NCBI GenBank assembly: GCA_036850595.1
Contig: CM072166.1
Location: 878,788-942,787 of the forward strand
DNA from: Rhyacichthys aspro
Lineage: Eukaryota > Chordata > Actinopteri > Gobiiformes > Rhyacichthyidae
Length of the DNA: 64,000 nucleotides
Reading direction: 5' to 3'
The position numbers were made by a program, and so were the translations under genes. Shown one piece after another: positions 48,651 through 58,281 of the stretch (positions are counted from its first letter, which is position 1; each line of letters begins with the position of its first letter). The notes beneath the pieces are model-generated. The model saw nothing but the letters and a program-made list of their open reading frames with translations. It had not been told where the DNA came from and searched no databases.

Positions 48651-49373
48651 TCTAATTAGTTGCCAGTCGGCTCATGAGCTGGTCGCTAAACAAAAGCTAA
48701 TGATAGTCTTTTTCCGTGTATTTTTTGTGGTTCAAACACAGACAGAAGGGTTTATTACTGGAAACTGAACAGTAATGGGCTCATGGGCAGCCTACATTCA
48801 GGTTAGGTGTACATAGTTAGTTTTATAGAAGAAAGTTATTTTTTATCTCATATATTAAACCCAAAAAACAATTTTGCAATCCATTTAACCACTTTATTGA
48901 TGATTCGACCCAAAGCAACAAAATCAATTTTATGCCAGCAACAGAATACATACTTTCTAATATTCATACACCAATCACCAATTCTGAAAATAGAATCAAC
49001 ATAAAAAATTATAGAGACTACATATATATTTTTCTGCTCAGTTTGATTACACTTTAGTTCTACAGAATAAACTCAAAGCAGAATATAAATCAAATCAAAG
49101 TAAGAAAGAAAGAAAAACACATGGACAGAAAATATTCAAATGTGTAAAACATTGGTTGTCATCATTTTTAAAATCCATGTTTTCACAAGGTTTTGTAAAG
49201 ACAAGAATTCAATTATTATTTGTCGACATTGTCATTTAAAGAACCTCTGTCTTTATTATTTCATTGTTATCCAACAAAGACTTTAACACAATAGTAACTA
49301 AAGCTTTTCCCGTGAAGCAACAAGTTGGTGTTTATATGTTTTAAACCACCCAGTATTTAACTAGTGTATTTGA

Positions 49374-50860
49374 CTAAATGTTTTTATGTAAATGAGGGGA
49401 TTGCCAACGCAACAGCTGAGGAGCAGTCTGGACAGGATTTACATTTTTTTTGTCCAGAATTCCGTTGTTGTAGAGGTACCAGGTAGCACCTGTGTATTCT
49501 TGATCTGGAATGGCAGCAATAAATGTATTTTTGGCAGTTGTGGTTTTGGTTGCCAGATCTCTCATGCTGTTAAGGACATCATTGGAGTAGTACCATGGTT
49601 CACTTGACTCTTGTTTCAGCTGCTCATATTCTGTTCCCTGCTTTAGTGTGTTCAAGTACTCTCTCATGTCGTCAAGGAAGGGGTCACTGTCTTCCACAGA
49701 GGTAAAGATGAAACCTGTGCATTGAGACCTATCTGGAGACATTACAAATCTGTCAACCTCAGACTGAGTGGACAGGATTGGGATTCCCTTCATTATTTCT
49801 GTACAAAAATAAATCACATTGATTTCTCTCTCTTTGTAATCCAGCCACTTGCCTAATTTTTCATGGCTGAAAGGTGTGTTTTCTCTTCTTTTAAAGACAC
49901 TGATCAGTTTCCACTCATCTCTTTTACCCTCACGGATGGCAGGACATTGCTTTTCCATTATTCTTTGGAGCTCTGAAGTGTAATATTGGCAGAACTTTTG
50001 GAACGTGCTCAGCTGATGGTAAAGTTGTGGGAACTTGCCCACAGTGCCGTCGGTCACAGAATCATTGCATCTCCTTATGAAGTATGCCAGGTCGTCCAGA
50101 GTATCCTCTGCTTCCATCACTAAACCAACACTGATGCCTTTCACCATTAGAGCTGCTTTAGGGTTGAAGTTGTTCAGTGATAACACCCAGACCCTCACTG
50201 GAACAGCGTTCCTTGGAAAATCACTGTCTCCATCTTTTCCTCTGAGCAGCTTTGGCAGATTCACATAGGTCTGCACTGCTGCGTCAAATGTCGCGGGGTT
50301 GCTCTCAAGAAGAAAGTCCCCGTAAAATTTAACAGAAAATGATTTAACTAGGGATTTTTCTTCATCATTGAGGTGCAAATTAGCCTCTCCCTCAATGCCA
50401 CACCCAGGAATCTTTTTGATCACTGCCTCCATTTTCCCTTTGACATCCTGAACCTGACTAGCCTCTAACTTTTCACTGTCAAACACAAAGAAGGCATCTG
50501 CCCCGTACTCGATGCCTGTGACCACATGTGTGGCCAGGCCCTTCTCAATCATCTCTTTATTTTGATTAATTTTCTCACAAACCTCAGACGTCAGTGACAG
50601 TTGCTCAAAGTGGGTAGTGGCCTTGTATTGAAGGGTCACTCGGCTCTGGTTCTTAAACTGCTTTTGGTCGTTTAGATAGTTGGCTGATCCTCCGACTTCA
50701 ACCAGGCCACTCATGAAACTGAGCTTCAGAGATGCGTCAACATTCAGGTTGAAAGAACTGTCCTTAGTCGAGTCTGATGCAGTGATATTGAAGTTGCTAC
50801 TTTCCTGCAGCCTTTTAATGGTTATGTTTTTCAGAGTTTCTGAATCCCATAGTGCGATTC
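49374..50860 (-). CDS. SNTX-family protein A, main coding exon
   Basis: Long exon of an intact stonustoxin/neoverrucotoxin-family gene. With the small exon at 51286-51379 it gives 526 residues. Acceptor TTTTAG lies at 50866-50861 and the stop TAG at 49376-49374. It begins with G-I-A-L-W-D-S-E-T-L, the usual family start of this exon. The MACPF-like pore-forming fold should cover about residues 1-265, including GIEYGADAFFVFD at 147-159. A helical FAT-like region follows to about 385 (RCNDSVTDGTVGKFPQLYHQ), then a thioredoxin-like region from about 395 (VDRFVMSP at 400-407, DPFLDDMREYL). Venom toxins of the family (~700 residues) add a C-terminal PRY/SPRY domain. This protein stops after EYTGATWYLYNNGIL plus a tail of about 26 residues without it. 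No signal peptide is visible, as is usual in the family. It is probably a non-venom paralogue, and its function is unknown. A possible polyA signal (AATAAA, minus strand) lies near 49250. Confidence 0.9.
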
Positions 50861-51285
50861 CTAAAATAAAGTCATAAACAGCTTTTTAATTTAAAAAAAA
50901 AAAATGTAAAAACAACCATATCTAAAAAAAAACAAAAAAAACACTATTGATAACACATACATGTTTATATTTTTATTTTTTTAATTGATTTGTTATATAA
51001 CAAAAACAACTTGGTGATGATTCCAATGGGAAAACAACAAAAAGACAATTAAATTATTTATTCAATAAACTAAGCTAAACTACAAGCCATCACACTTTTC
51101 TTTTGGTCCTGATTGTTGAGCTATGAAAAGGTAAAAAGGAACTTTGTGGATCACTGTGGTTGCATTAGACTCAATAAAGTCAGATACTAATATGATGCCT
51201 TTAAACCAAATAAGACAAATAAATCTATGAGCCAGTAAATTTATAAGAACTACTAATGATCTTTTTTCCTTCTTAAATGACTGAC

Positions 51286-51379
51286 CTGGGACCAGTTCAT
51301 CCTTAGGGGCGTTGTACAGCATCCCGAGGGTGAATGGTCGACCCATGCCTCCAACAATGATCTGGTTATTTCCAGCCAT
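51286..51379 (-). CDS. SNTX-family protein A, first coding exon
   Basis: Codes for 31 residues plus one base of a split Gly codon. The exon itself begins at 51388 after acceptor TTACAG, and the ATG is at 51379-51377. The donor is GTCAGT from 51285. The peptide carries the family's N-terminal signature G-R-P-F-T-L-G-M-L-Y-N, found in every SNTX relative in this window and matching the opening strand of the MACPF-like domain. Phase 1 fits the main exon at 50860, across a 425-bp intron. An ATG-initiated open frame reading through the donor into the intron is an artefact. Confidence 0.9.
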
Positions 51380-51471
51380 CTCCTCAAACTGTAATTAAAC
51401 ACAAGCCAAATGATCACACAGGTTGAAATCAAAAATAAAACTGTGGCAAAATGGAAAAGCTTGTTCCTCAC

Positions 51472-51545
51472 CTCTGTCAGTGTATCGTTCGACTGGGTAA
51501 AGTCTTCTATTCTTTTACAAGAGACGGAACCCGCTTTCTTATATA
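51472..51545 (-). promoter_or_regulatory. TATA box and non-coding exon 1 of SNTX gene A
   Basis: On the minus strand a TATATAA box (51545-51539) sits about 70 bp above a donor-like GTGAGG (51471-51466) that follows ACTGACAGAG. This predicts a non-coding first exon of roughly 40 nt (about 51512-51472), followed by an 83-bp intron to the acceptor at 51389. The same layout (TATA, short exon, short intron, tiny coding exon) recurs in plus orientation at 59826-59895 and 62927-62998, which supports the assignment. The transcription start is inferred from spacing only. Confidence 0.6.
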
Positions 51546-52146
51546 GAGCATCCTCTGAGTGTTTAATGGGTGTGGAACTGTTGTGCAATCATTACAACGA
51601 TCAGTTAAAATCTGTGTGTGAAGAATGAAAGGAAGGTATGCGAGCCGAGGTTATAATATATTTAAAAAATGTATTTCTTCATTCTTAAATGACAGCATAG
51701 TTATCCTGATTCTGACAACATTTTTTGAGAGTGAGTTTGACATGTAGTACAAGTCTAATCTCACTTGCAGACACCTGTTCTCAAATTACATTTTATGAAC
51801 TCAGCAGGTTCAAAGCACTTCAAATTTCGTTGTTACAATAAAACCATTAAGTCCCTAAAGTCTCTAAGCATCTACAATTACACACACAAAACATTTAGAG
51901 TGTAACATTGGTGAACACTCAATTGGAATCTTCAGGATCAGATTTGCTTTCACACACTCGTTTTTGGGTTAAGAACAGGAATAAATGCAATCAGTGCTGT
52001 GGGATCATTTCAAAAGTAGACGGATTATTAAACAAAAAAAGGAAAATTACACATTTTCTACTACATATTGTACCCTTCTAACATTAATACTGTATATGCA
52101 AAATCATTTATCTCTCTGTTCTGTGAAATGTGTTGGTCCACACTAA

Positions 52147-52246
52147 GGTCTGCAAAGACTCAGATCTTATTTGTTTGGTGCAGTCATTTTTATTTTCACA
52201 CTACAGTTTTTTAAAAATAAACTATCAGACAGTCTCCATGACACCT
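52147..52246. repeat. ~100-bp direct repeat (partner 53121-53223)
   Basis: The segment starting AAGGTCTGCAAAGACTCAG and ending CAGTCTCCATGACAC occurs here and again at 53121-53223, almost unchanged and in the same orientation. The copies bracket the 52246-53095 duplicate, so they mark the two ends of a tandem-type rearrangement. The 53.2-54.1 kb stretch beyond the partner copy shows no recognisable gene. Confidence 0.75.
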
Positions 52247-52490
52247 ACCTTCAACAATGATCTAGTTGTCTGCAGCCATCTCCTCAAACTGTAATTAACC
52301 AGAGGTCAAATGATCGCACAGGTTGAAATCGACAATAAAACTGTTGCACAAGGTCAGTGCATGTTTCTCGCCTCTGTCAGAGTATCCTCCAACAGGGTAA
52401 AGTTTTATAGTCTTTTAAAACAGACGCAACATGATTAGTTCTATCGAGCATCCTCTTAGTGTTTTTAGGGATGTGAAACTGTTTTAATGT
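52246..52490 (-). pseudogene. SNTX 5'-end pseudogene fragment (psi-1)
   Basis: Minus-strand remnant matching the 5' end of SNTX gene A: the start-codon region of the first coding exon, the short intron and non-coding exon 1. The coding part begins ATGGCTGCAGACAAC and is followed at once by TAG. Only about 10 codons remain before homology stops near 52246. The exon-1 donor is GC instead of GT (GAGGCGAG). The TATA box equivalent has decayed (CGATAGAA near 52440). No main exon follows. It is nearly identical to the fragment at 55123-55360 and was copied from it or with it. Confidence 0.8.
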
Positions 52491-53095
52491 GTTTGAGATG
52501 GAGTACAGTAAGTCCATTCTCACTTTCCAGGAAGAATATATGTACATTTAAACCTTGGTATATAATGTGGACAATAAAAAAATAAAAAGTAAGCATTACA
52601 GTTGAGGGGAAAACAAATATTACTGGAAGAAAACATAAGACACTTGTCATTTTATGGTTTGTATATTCTTATTTTTTACCTAATCTTAAGCCATATGGCT
52701 CCTGTGCAGCCGACCATTTTTACAGATTTTCAAGACCATCCAAACGCTGTAGTTAGGGGTACCGTTAGTGGGGTACAGTAAAAAACACGGTAACTGTAAT
52801 TAATATTAATAGGTATTAAAAAAGAAGGAACACATCTGTCATAAGAACAAACCTTTAGAGCTGATGTTTGATCTTATCTGTCTCTGTGATATAAGACGTT
52901 TCATGATGGAACAGTCAACACAGACACAGGTGTGAAAAATGTATTAAAGAAAAATGTTTCCTCATAGCTTTATGGAAAAAAACCTGATCTTAGACTGACA
53001 GCTCTACCCTTGAATTTTTTGAAGTAAGCTGCCCCCATTTTACAGATGTTTGTTTTTTATGAGGAAACTATCCAAACCGGCAAGTTTGGAGTAAA
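52246..53095. repeat. Copy 1 of an ~850-bp duplication (other copy 55117-55973)
   Basis: This stretch and 55117-55973 are nearly identical, with scattered single differences and 1-2 nt indels. The block holds the SNTX 5' fragment and about 600 bp upstream of it. Copy 1 begins with CACCTACC, which corresponds to the terminal bases of the hAT-like element beside copy 2. So the block was copied after that insertion. Open frames shared by both copies on the minus strand are not genes. Confidence 0.8.
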
Positions 53096-53120
53096 ACATG
53101 TCTAAAAAACACTAGTAAAA

Positions 53121-53223
53121 CACAAAGGTCTGCAAAGACTCAGATCTTATTTGTTTGGTGCAGTCATTTTTATTTTCATACTACAGTTTTTAAAAATAAA
53201 CTATCAGACAGTCTCCATGACAC
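53121..53223. repeat. ~100-bp direct repeat, second copy
   Basis: Matches 52147-52246 with very few changes (one T in a T-run missing, C to T near the middle). It continues into unrelated sequence (tgggaggggtc) where the first copy meets psi-1. Confidence 0.75.
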
Positions 53224-54146
53224 TGGGAGGGGTCTCAGTTTTTCTGTGAACCTGATTTGGACACTGGAAACTTCTGGTTGAGTACATGCTGGTCTCCTTA
53301 AATGTGAGGAGCTGATTGTGTAGTTCTATGTCTGTGTATCACTGTGGTGTGGTCAATTGTCTTCATACACATGCAGATCCTGCTAAAGAAAAAAAAAAGC
53401 AATCAGGACTACAATATAAAAAATGCTGGACAGGAGTCTCCACGACAGATCAGCCTCAGCCGGAAAGCAAATGTAATGCATTTTAAGTTGTGATATTTGT
53501 ATTGCTCAGCTAACTGAACTGCTCTGAGGCCTTCGTTGTGTTGCTTCTTTCTCTCACTGATCTCGTCATTAAAGATGAACTCACAAGTCTCACGAGAATC
53601 TGTCTGCCAGTGCCACTGTGGAAGGGTAAGTATGAAATTAAGAAGGTAAGATTTAGTGCCAAAACTGATATGTTGTTCACTTTTTTGACCCATAATACTT
53701 TGTACTTATGCTACTCAAATGTAATTCTTACTTTCTTTGACTTTTTCCTCTGTGGAACTGAGTTAGAGATAGCTCTGATCTGAGAGGTCCCATGACTGAG
53801 GCAGTCAACACAGGTACAGAGACAGGTATGACAAATTAATGAAAGAAATGTTTCCTCATAGCTTTAGGAACAAAAACCCCTCTTAGCAAGTTTAAGCATA
53901 TCTTTGACAGGGAAATATGTGGCAGATTCGTAGATTACATTTGTTTCCTCATAGCTACAGTGGTGGCACACACCTGACAGATTTGAAAATAATAACCTTT
54001 TTTGCTTCCAAAACAAAAGTTAATTTCATTATGTTCACGAAACATGCTCTGAGCAGAACAAATATCAGATGAAGTAAGTCCTACTGTTTTTATCCACTTT
54101 AAATGTAATATTTGGTATGTTCCCCATTTGCAGTAATTACAGCAGC

Positions 54147-55360
54147 ACATCTAAGGGCATTATACAGAATCCCAAGAGTGAATGGCCGACCAATGCCTCC
54201 AACTAGGAAAACACATTTTGTGCCTTTTCTTTAACCGATAATTGAACGCATTAATAATCAATAATCGGTAAACCATTAACCACATGCATGACATCACCTA
54301 ATGTTTACGTTTTATTAGAATTAATGCACAAAAACGTTTCAAATATTAGTCATAAACAACAAATCAGAAGGTTTTTTCAAACTAAAGCCTTTTTCATTTA
54401 TTATAAAGCTGTTGCTTAATTTATTTTTAATGTAAAGCCCTTCACTCTGCCCTTGCTCACGAATATACGACAGCCTTCTTTTTACGCATCACCTGGAGCC
54501 ACAAAGACAGTTCCACTACACTTCATCAGCATTTTCTTGCTTGCCTTTAGGTATTTTTTTTAGTTTAAATCACTTTATCAGCAGCACTGTAGCTTATATT
54601 ATAAACTAAAAAACTTCCGCTGTTTCTGATGAGTAAATTAGATGCTCGAGACACAGCTGACATGGGGGCACACTTACAGTTAACAGTCGTAAGAAAAAAA
54701 ACTGTAATGGAAATAAACTCACACGTGTCCAGTATTGAGACCTGAGCGCCTTCGCAGTGTATTACCCTCCAAACTCTCTAAAAATCCTTAGTCTCTTGCA
54801 CTTTTCCCTCTGTGCTTGTGTTAGCGGCTAACGTTAGCTCGTGCACGCGGCAGTTAAAGCGACTCGAATAAATACTCACTAATTAATTAAGAATACGGAC
54901 CAATTAAAGGTCAATAGCTGATTTTCTATCAACTGTGCATTTAAACAAATCTATGCAGACACATTACTTGTGTTCAGTGCTACTCTGTCACAACAGTGGG
55001 CTCAGAAGTTGTACTGTGTAGATAAAAAGTATGAACTTTACAGCATGCTGATTAATCAGTTAATGAAATATTAATCAGTCAATGACAATTAATCGATTAT
55101 CGGTTAACCATAAACACCCCTACCTCCAACAATGATCTAGTTGTCTGCAGCCATCTCCTCAAACTGTAATTAACCAGAGGTCAAATGATCGCACAGGTTA
55201 AAATCAACAATAAAACTGTTGCACAAGGTCAGTGCATGTTTCTCGCCTCTGTCAGAGTATCCTCCAACAGGGTAAAGTTTTATAGTCTTTAAAACCGACG
55301 CAACATGCTTAGTTCTATCGAGCATCCTCTTAGTGTTTAAGGGATGTGAAACTGTTTTAA
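54147..55360 (-). pseudogene. SNTX 5'-end pseudogene interrupted by a hAT-like element (psi-2)
   Basis: Minus-strand 5' end of an SNTX-family gene in two pieces. Non-coding exon 1, short intron and the start of the first coding exon lie at 55123-55360. The rest of that small exon, with a recognisable G-R-P-F-T-L-G motif, lies at 54147-54203. The pieces are separated by a 919-bp element (54204-55122) with an 8-bp target-site duplication. A TAG stop follows within a few codons of the ATG, and homology ends just before the expected donor. No main exon is present. It therefore carries a stop, an insertion and a deletion and is clearly non-functional. Confidence 0.85.
54204..55122. mobile_element. 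hAT-like non-autonomous transposon, 919 bp, with 8-bp TSD
   Basis: Flanked by perfect 8-bp direct repeats CCTCCAAC at 54196-54203 and 55123-55130, the target-site size of the hAT superfamily. Both ends begin TAGG when read inward, and both carry the subterminal motif TTAACCGATAAT near the tips (about 54231-54242 on plus; about 55099-55110 inverted). No transposase frame is visible inside. It contains an AT-rich body and a stretch with CACGTG (about 54722). It sits inside the first coding exon of an SNTX pseudogene, which gives direct evidence of mobility. Confidence 0.8.
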
Positions 55361-55973
55361 TGTGTTTGAGATGGAGTACAGTAAGTCCATTCTCACTTTC
55401 CAGGAAGAATATATGTACATTTAAACCTTGGTATATAATGTGGACAATAAAAAAATAAAAAGTAAGCATTACAGTTGAGGGGAAAACAAATATTACTGGA
55501 AGAAAACATAAGACACTTGTCATTTTATGGTTTGTATATTCTTATTTTTTACCTAATCTTAAGCCATATGGCTCCTGTGCAGCCGACCATTTTTACAGAT
55601 TTTCAAGACCATCCAAACGCTGTAGTTAGGGGTACCGTTAGTGGGGTACAGTAAAAAACACGGTAACTGTAATTAATATTAATAGGTATTAAAAAAGAAG
55701 GAACACATCTGTCATAAGAACAAACCTTTAGAGCTGATGCTTGATCTTATCTGTCTCTGTGATATAAGACGTTTCGTGATGGAACAGTCAACACAGACAC
55801 AGGTGTGAAAAATGTATTAAAGAAAAATGTTTCCTCATAGCTTTATGGAAAAAAACCTGATCTTAGACTGACAGCTCTACCCTTGAATTTTTTGAAGTAA
55901 GCTGCCACCATTTTACAGATGTTTGTTTTTTATGAGGAAACTATCCAAACCGGCAAGTTTGGAGTAAAACGTG
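55117..55973. repeat. Copy 2 of the ~850-bp duplication
   Basis: Partner of 52246-53095. Its left edge includes the last bases of the hAT-like element ending at 55122. Homology stops at about 55973, where the next sequence (cttctgaaactgac) no longer matches the other copy. Confidence 0.8.
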
Positions 55974-56529
55974 TCTTCTGAAACTGACAAGTCATACAAA
56001 TACGACTCTGCTAGGGTCCAGTGTGTTGGCCTATTTTTTATGTAATTTAATTACTATTGATCACAGCTCTAAGGACCATTAAAAGACTATGAGAATATAT
56101 ATATTTTGGGCTAAAAGCTACACAGGGTTGCTTTAAATATAGAAAGAGCACAGATCAACACATGTAGTCTGCCATCTGAAGGTATATATGTGATGTGTAA
56201 TTAACTAAAGTAGAAACAAGTAAAGAGTATTTACCTATTCATACTAACTGGGAGGAAATAAAGGAGAGTGGATTTTTATTGACATTGTAAAAATAAGGGA
56301 AATACTTTATTATACAGACTCAGCTAAACTGTCACACCTTTTCCTGCTTTGAGTCAATGACACTCCACCTTCAGCAGTGTTTATGAACTGATTGCACAAT
56401 AGTTACAGCCTCTTTAAGCAGTCAGCTCTGTCCCAGCACAACCAGAAGACTCACAGACAATCCACCTCCCTCTCACAGGGGAAGAGAAATTAATGCTTTT
56501 TTCTTTCATTTTTTCTACAGTTCGAAGAG

Positions 56530-56620
56530 ATGGCTGATGCACAGAAGGTAGTAGCTGCTCTAGGTCGACCATTCACCCTCGGGATGTTGTATGACGCGAG
56601 GAATGACAAAGTGGTCCAAG
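56530..56620 (+). CDS. SNTX-family gene B, first coding exon
   Basis: Thirty codons plus one base, ATG at 56530-56532. The exon begins at 56521 after acceptor TCTACAG, and the donor is GTCAGT from 56621. It carries the family signature A-L-G-R-P-F-T-L-G-M-L-Y-D. The 10 nt around the start (ttcgaagagATGGCTG) closely match gene A on the other strand, so A and B are head-to-head duplicates. Phase 1 fits the main exon at 56868 across a 247-bp intron. I could not place its non-coding exon 1 or TATA box with confidence. It probably lies in 56300-56480. Confidence 0.85.
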
Positions 56621-56867
56621 GTCAGTCATTTAACAGAAAAAAGGATGTATAACCTTTTTATGACTGCACATTAGGATGAATGTTCTGCAGACATGCAAAG
56701 ATTGTTATATCCAATTATAAATTAAAGGGACTTTCTGTAATAATCCTGTGATCTATTAAAAGTGACTCACTCATTTACTAAAACTACTATCAGTATAATA
56801 AAATCACAGTCTAACAAATATAAACAGATGTTTTTTGATTTTGATTTTTAACTGGTTTTACTCTTAG

Positions 56868-58281
56868 GAAGTACCCTATGGGATTCAGAAACTCTACAAA
56901 AAATGACCCAGAGGAGGTCTCAGCCATACAGCAATTTCAAAATCACTGCATCAGATTCCACTGAAGAAAAGTCTTCTCTCCTTGATGTGGAAGCCTCTCT
57001 GAGGGCCAGTGTTCTGTGTGGCTTTGTCGAAGCCGAAGGATCAGCCAAGTTTCTACAAGCTCGAAAACAGTTCATGAACCAGTGCAGAGTGACCCTTCAG
57101 TACAAAGCCAATACTCACTTTGAGCAGCTGTCACTGACGTCTGAAGACTGTGAGTCCATTAAAAATGGAGAGATGATTGAGAAGGGCCTGGCCACACATG
57201 TGGTCACAGGCATCGAGTACGGGGCACATGCATTCTTTGTGTTTGACAGTGAAAAGTTAGAGGCTAGTGAAGTTGAGGAATTCAGACTAAAAATTCAAGT
57301 AGTGATACACTTCATTCTCTGGTCTAGTCATTTTGACTACAGCCGAGACCTGACAAAGGAACAAAAATCTCTAGTCAAAAATTATCTGTTCAATTCTATG
57401 GAGATTTTCTTCTTCCAAGCAACCCTGCAACATTCCAAGAAGCAGTGCAAACTTACATTGATCTTACAAAGCTGCTGGGAGAAAATGGTAAAAATGCTGT
57501 TCCAGTGAGGGTCTGGATGACGCCACTGAAAATGTTTAACCCTAAAGCGGCTCAGATGATTCAAGGCATCAGTGTTGGGTTAGTGATAGAACTTGAGAAT
57601 ACTATGGACGACCTGGCAAACCTTAAAATAAGATGCAATGATTCTCTGACCTGCAGCACAGTGGGCAAGTTTCCACAACTTTACCATCAGCTGAGCACTT
57701 ACATAAACCTCTTATCATATTATATTTCGGAGCTCCAAAGAAGAATGGCAGAGAAGTGCCCTGCCATCCGTGAGGGTAAAGAAGATGAGAGCGCATTGAG
57801 AAGTCTCTTTGACGACAGAGACACATCACCATTCAGCCACGAAAAATTAAGCAAGTGGCTGGATGACAAAGAGAGAGAAATCAATGTCATTAAATCCTGT
57901 TTAGACAGAATGAAAGAAATACCAGTCATGTCCACTCAAGATGAGGTTGATCGATTTGTCATGATGCCAGAAAATGCTGAATGCTTGGGCTACAGCTTTA
58001 CCTCTTTGGAAAACAGCAACCCCTTCCTTGAAGAGATGGGTCAGTATCTGGACGCACTGAAGCTGGGAAAGGCTTATGAGCAGCTGGATCTAGAGTCAGA
58101 TGAGCCATGGTACTACTCCAATGAGATTGTGGCCAATATGAGAGAAATGGCTGATGACTTCAATGGGGCTAAAGAATCAAAAAGTCTATTTATCGCAGCC
58201 ATACACTCTGACAAATACACTGGTGCAGCCGAACTGAAATACCAAAATGGTATTTTAGTGAATGGCCAAACGAAGGTCTGA
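56868..58281 (+). pseudogene. SNTX-family gene B, main exon with a 1-nt frameshift
   Basis: Main exon of a second SNTX-family gene, following acceptor CTCTTAG (56861-56867). It opens with the same W-D-S-E-T-L motif as genes A and C. The frame is conserved to about residue 202. At 57383-57385 one base is missing relative to its paralogues. The original frame then stops at 57506-57508, giving a product of about 243 residues, roughly the MACPF-like region only. The shifted frame continues open for 299 codons to the stop at 58279-58281, with all the FAT-like and thioredoxin-like landmarks (RCNDSLTCSTVGKFPQLYHQ; VDRFVMMP; DEPWYYSNE). Residues about 130-155 also diverge from the paralogues. The C-terminus (NGILVNGQTKV) is short and lacks PRY/SPRY. 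It is either a recent pseudogene or an intact gene with an assembly error. Confidence 0.85.

Larger units (their letters stand above)
44311..49373. other. Intergenic stretch between GRID1 and the SNTX cluster
   Basis: No gene is recognised. It contains AACCAGGACTAAA-type blocks (44940-45110, 45340-45480, 45690-45790) and an element with ATCTGATTA / TAATCAGAT-like motifs in both orientations (46290-46550), probably foldback. A TAGGGTGACCATAC-type repeat end lies at about 47974-48130, with the LINE fragment at 48341-48650. The remainder is unassigned AT-rich sequence. Confidence 0.5.

Noticed and set aside
52465..52650. Hydrophobic minus-strand frame shared with 55170-55523
   Set aside because: It lies in the duplicated block upstream of the SNTX fragments, and the sharing reflects duplication, not selection. 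The two copies have different frame lengths.
53409..53783. Overlapping frames on both strands between the SNTX pseudogenes
   Set aside because: No homology recognised, no splice context, typical chance frames in AT-rich DNA.
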